DNA of 7,125 nt from positions 1-7,125 of the forward strand of contig SLCI01000176.1 in assembly GCA_007125875.1 (NCBI GenBank). Reading direction: 5' to 3'. The position numbers were made by a program, and so were the translations under genes. The notes under the pieces were generated by a model. That model worked only from the letters and a program-made list of their open reading frames with translations, was not told where the DNA came from and did not search any database. Numbering within the stretch: position 1 is the stretch's first letter; every line of letters begins with the position of its first letter. Below are positions 5,268 through 7,125 of this stretch, piece after piece. The stretch is from Kiritimatiellia bacterium. GTDB lineage: Bacteria > Verrucomicrobiota > Kiritimatiellia > SLAD01.

Positions 5268-6557
5268 TTACTGGCCGATTTGGCCGATGATGGCAATCAG
5301 TGGCAAGAACAAGGCGATCACGATCGTACCAACCACCACCGCCAAAAACACGATCAGAAGCGGCTCGATAACAGAGGTTAAGCCGGCCACCGTATTATCC
5401 ACCTCGTCATCATAGTTATCGGCGATCTTCATCAACATTTCAGGCAGCTCGCCGGTTTCCTCACCGACTTCCACCATACTGACCACCATGGGAGGAAACA
5501 CACCCGACGCCATGATCGGCGGCGCCATATTTTCACCCTCTTTCACCGAGTCATGAATCGTTGTCACCGCTCGGGCGATGACTTCGTTTCCGGAGGTATC
5601 CCGAACAATATTCAGGGCCTGCAGGACCGGCACGCCAGAAGTCATGAGCGTTCCCAATGTTCGCGTGAAACGTGCAATTGCCGTCTTGCTCAGCAACACA
5701 CCAAAAATTGGCATACGCAATTTCATGAAATCCACGACATAGCGGCCCGGCTTAGTTTTGCCCGCCAATTTGACAAGAAATACCAAGGCCACGATACCGA
5801 TCAGCAACGGCAACGTGCGGTTGGCGATCATGTCGCTCATGTTCATAACGAACTGTGTCAACGGCGGAAGGCCGCCCTCACCCAACAAATCATCAAAGAT
5901 CTGCTCGAATCGCGGGATGATATAGATCATGAGGAAGGAGACGATACCCACGGCCATCGCCAGCACCACCAACGGATAGACCATGGCGCTAACCACCTTG
6001 TTACGAATCCGCTGCGCCTTCTCCATAAACTCGGCGAGTCGCTCCAGCACCACATCCATCACACCGCCCAATTCACCGGCTTTCACCATGTTGACGTACA
6101 GGCGATTAAAAATACGCGGATGTTGCGACAAGGCTTCGGCGAACGTGCTACCCGTTTGAATGCCTTCAACAATCTCGGCGGTCGCCTTGCGCAACTGGGG
6201 GTGCTTTTCCTGACGCAAGATAACTTGCAAGCTACGCATCAACGGCAGTCCAGCATTGATCAGCGTGGCCAATTGCCGGGTATAGGTCATCAATTGTTTC
6301 GGCTTCACGCGGCTCATGAAGGAAGGCAGTCGAATTTCCATATTCATGGCCGACTTATTGGCGGCCTTCCCCTTTGCGGGAGTTTTCTTCCCGGCCTTTT
6401 TCGCAGCCTTTGCTGCAACGGTCTGATCCTCCACACGCGTCGGGAACATGCCTTGCTCTTTGATAATGGAAATGGCCGCGCCTTGGCTGCTCGCCTCAAC
6501 GGTGCCGGTTTGCTCCTTCCCGCTGGAGTCCATGGCTGTAAATGAATATGTAGGCAT
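5268..6557 (-). CDS. pilC: Type IV pilus / type II secretion inner-membrane platform protein (PilC/GspF family)
   Basis: This encodes 429 residues, slightly longer than the usual 400 or so. The family forms the inner-membrane platform that couples the assembly ATPase to pilin or pseudopilin polymerisation. Seen: an N-terminal YSFTAMDSSGKEQTGTVEA segment (4-22), a Lys/Ala-rich linker (48-69), then two copies of the GspF domain. The first copy has RQLATLINAGLPLMRSL (94-110) and VKAGELGGVMDVVLERLAEF (158-177). The second has TRTLGTLMTSGVPVLQAL (298-315) and VEVGEETGELPEMLMKIADN (362-381). Hydrophobic segments lie at about 188-214, 248-266 and 398-424. The start is supported by GGAG (6566-6569) eight bases before the ATG. 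It follows the PilB-type gene by 38 bases. The family is certain; whether it serves a type IV pilus or a type II secretion system cannot be settled here, so the symbol is a family-level label. Confidence 0.95.
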   Translation of the reverse strand: MPTYSFTAMDSSGKEQTGTVEASSQGAAISIIKEQGMFPTRVEDQTVAAKAAKKAGKKTPAKGKAANKSAMNMEIRLPSFMSRVKPKQLMTYTRQLATLINAGLPLMRSLQVILRQEKHPQLRKATAEIVEGIQTGSTFAEALSQHPRIFNRLYVNMVKAGELGGVMDVVLERLAEFMEKAQRIRNKVVSAMVYPLVVLAMAVGIVSFLMIYIIPRFEQIFDDLLGEGGLPPLTQFVMNMSDMIANRTLPLLIGIVALVFLVKLAGKTKPGRYVVDFMKLRMPIFGVLLSKTAIARFTRTLGTLMTSGVPVLQALNIVRDTSGNEVIARAVTTIHDSVKEGENMAPPIMASGVFPPMVVSMVEVGEETGELPEMLMKIADNYDDEVDNTVAGLTSVIEPLLIVFLAVVVGTIVIALFLPLIAIIGQIGQ

Positions 6558-6570
6558 AGTTTTTTCTCCG

Positions 6571-6589
6571 TCGATCGTTTAAGGATCGA
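6571..6589. repeat. Inverted repeat in the pilB-pilC spacer
   Basis: TCGATC (6571-6576) and GATCGA (6584-6589) flank a 7-base spacer, between the PilB-type stop and the PilC-type ribosome binding site. In the mRNA it would form a 6-bp hairpin next to the GGAG. It could affect processing or translation, but it may be chance. Confidence 0.3.
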
Positions 6590-6595
6590 ATCTCA

Positions 6596-7125
6596 TCAAG
6601 TATATTTCAGCACTTCCTCGACCGTCGTGTAGCCATCCAGAATACACCGAATGCCGTCTTCGCGCAGCGTCCGCATGCCGAGTTCCACGGCTTTCTCACG
6701 CATGACCAAGGAAGGCTTTCGCTCTGAAATCAATGTCCGAATCGGGTCCTTAATGCGTAGGTACTCGTAAATCCCGCGACGGCCGCGATAACCTGTGTCA
6801 TTACACTTCGCGCAACCGGCGCCATAATAAAACGGACGGTTATCGATCTGCGAACGCGTCAGGCCTAATCGCTCAAGCTGTTCGTCTTCCGGTTCGTAAG
6901 CGGTGCGGCACTCTTTACAAATGGTACGTATCAGGCGCTGCCCCAACACTGCTTCCAATGTCGATGAAATTAGGAAGGGCTCGACGCCCATATCAATCAA
7001 ACGCGTCACCGCCCCCGCCGCATCATTCGTATGCAGCGTGGAAAACACCAAGTGACCGGTGAGCGATGCTTGTACCGCGATTTCGGCGGTTTCCAAATCG
7101 CGAATCTCACCGACCATGATGATAT
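6596..7125 (-). CDS. pilB: Pilus / type II secretion assembly ATPase, C-terminal part (PilB/GspE family)
   Basis: The frame is open to the right window edge, so only the last 175 residues are present; the ATG at 7117 is internal, within the Walker B region. The family hydrolyses ATP in the cytoplasm to power pilin or pseudopilin extension. Seen, numbering from the window edge: IIMVGEIRDLETAEIA (Walker B, 1-16), the His-box segment SLTGHLVFSTLHTNDA, and LGQRLIRTICKEC. A tetracysteine zinc element follows, made of CKEC and CAKC 31 residues apart, and then GYRGRRGIYE. This Cys4 element is typical of PilB/GspE and is generally absent from PilT retraction ATPases. The P-loop lies outside the window. 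It is the most upstream gene visible in an operon with the PilC-type gene and the two-segment membrane protein. The choice between PilB and GspE is not decidable from this fragment. Confidence 0.94.
   Translation of the reverse strand, partial: IIMVGEIRDLETAEIAVQASLTGHLVFSTLHTNDAAGAVTRLIDMGVEPFLISSTLEAVLGQRLIRTICKECRTAYEPEDEQLERLGLTRSQIDNRPFYYGAGCAKCNDTGYRGRRGIYEYLRIKDPIRTLISERKPSLVMREKAVELGMRTLREDGIRCILDGYTTVEEVLKYT

Noticed and set aside
5553..6545. Long + strand ORF of 330 codons opposite the PilC-type gene
   Set aside because: It lies entirely antisense to a clear PilC/GspF gene, and its translation is rich in His, Gln and Arg as expected from a mirrored frame. No domain is recognisable.
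1..7125. CRISPR array, insertion sequence, integrase or phage genes
   Set aside because: No regularly spaced repeats, transposase or integrase motifs or terminal inverted repeats were seen; the genes are ordinary chromosomal types.

Overview
The window carries six protein-coding genes and looks like a bacterial chromosome segment, most likely from the PVC group (Verrucomicrobiota, Kiritimatiellota or Lentisphaerota). Three features support this placement: a large-format pseudopilin with a CxxNLxQIG motif and a C-terminal DG signature; a 'STNL ... FYRIR' beta module in the long secreted-type protein; and an HU-type protein with an NPNxPExxVPIP arm. The placement rests on family resemblance and was not tested by a search.

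Left block, + strand (1-2502). A 5'-truncated, probably exported protein is built of beta-sandwich modules resembling starch/glycogen-binding domains, with no catalytic domain visible in the window. Twelve bases later comes a type IV pilin-like (pseudopilin) protein with a clear prepilin peptidase site. The two probably form one transcript acting at or outside the cell surface.

Convergent junction (2503-2696). No gene is seen here, but several hairpins lie close to the hisS stop.

Middle block, - strand (2697-4247). An HU/IHF-family DNA-binding protein gene is followed 15 bases later by hisS (histidyl-tRNA synthetase). A near-consensus sigma-70-type promoter lies upstream (TTGACC-16-TATAGT), with a leader of about 85 bases that contains a perfect 12-bp palindrome. 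A 20-bp dyad lies upstream of the promoter.

Gap 4248-4649. This 402-base non-coding stretch holds that promoter and a cluster of GC-rich inverted repeats, some of which may end the next operon.

Right block, - strand (4650-7125). The 3' part of a PilB/GspE-type assembly ATPase gene is followed by a PilC/GspF-type inner-membrane platform gene and then an unrecognised protein with two membrane segments. The ATPase and platform protein drive assembly of pilins or pseudopilins such as the one at 1795-2502, although nothing here shows that this particular pilin is their substrate. The unrecognised protein and the regulatory-looking region before the HU gene are the parts most worth a second look.
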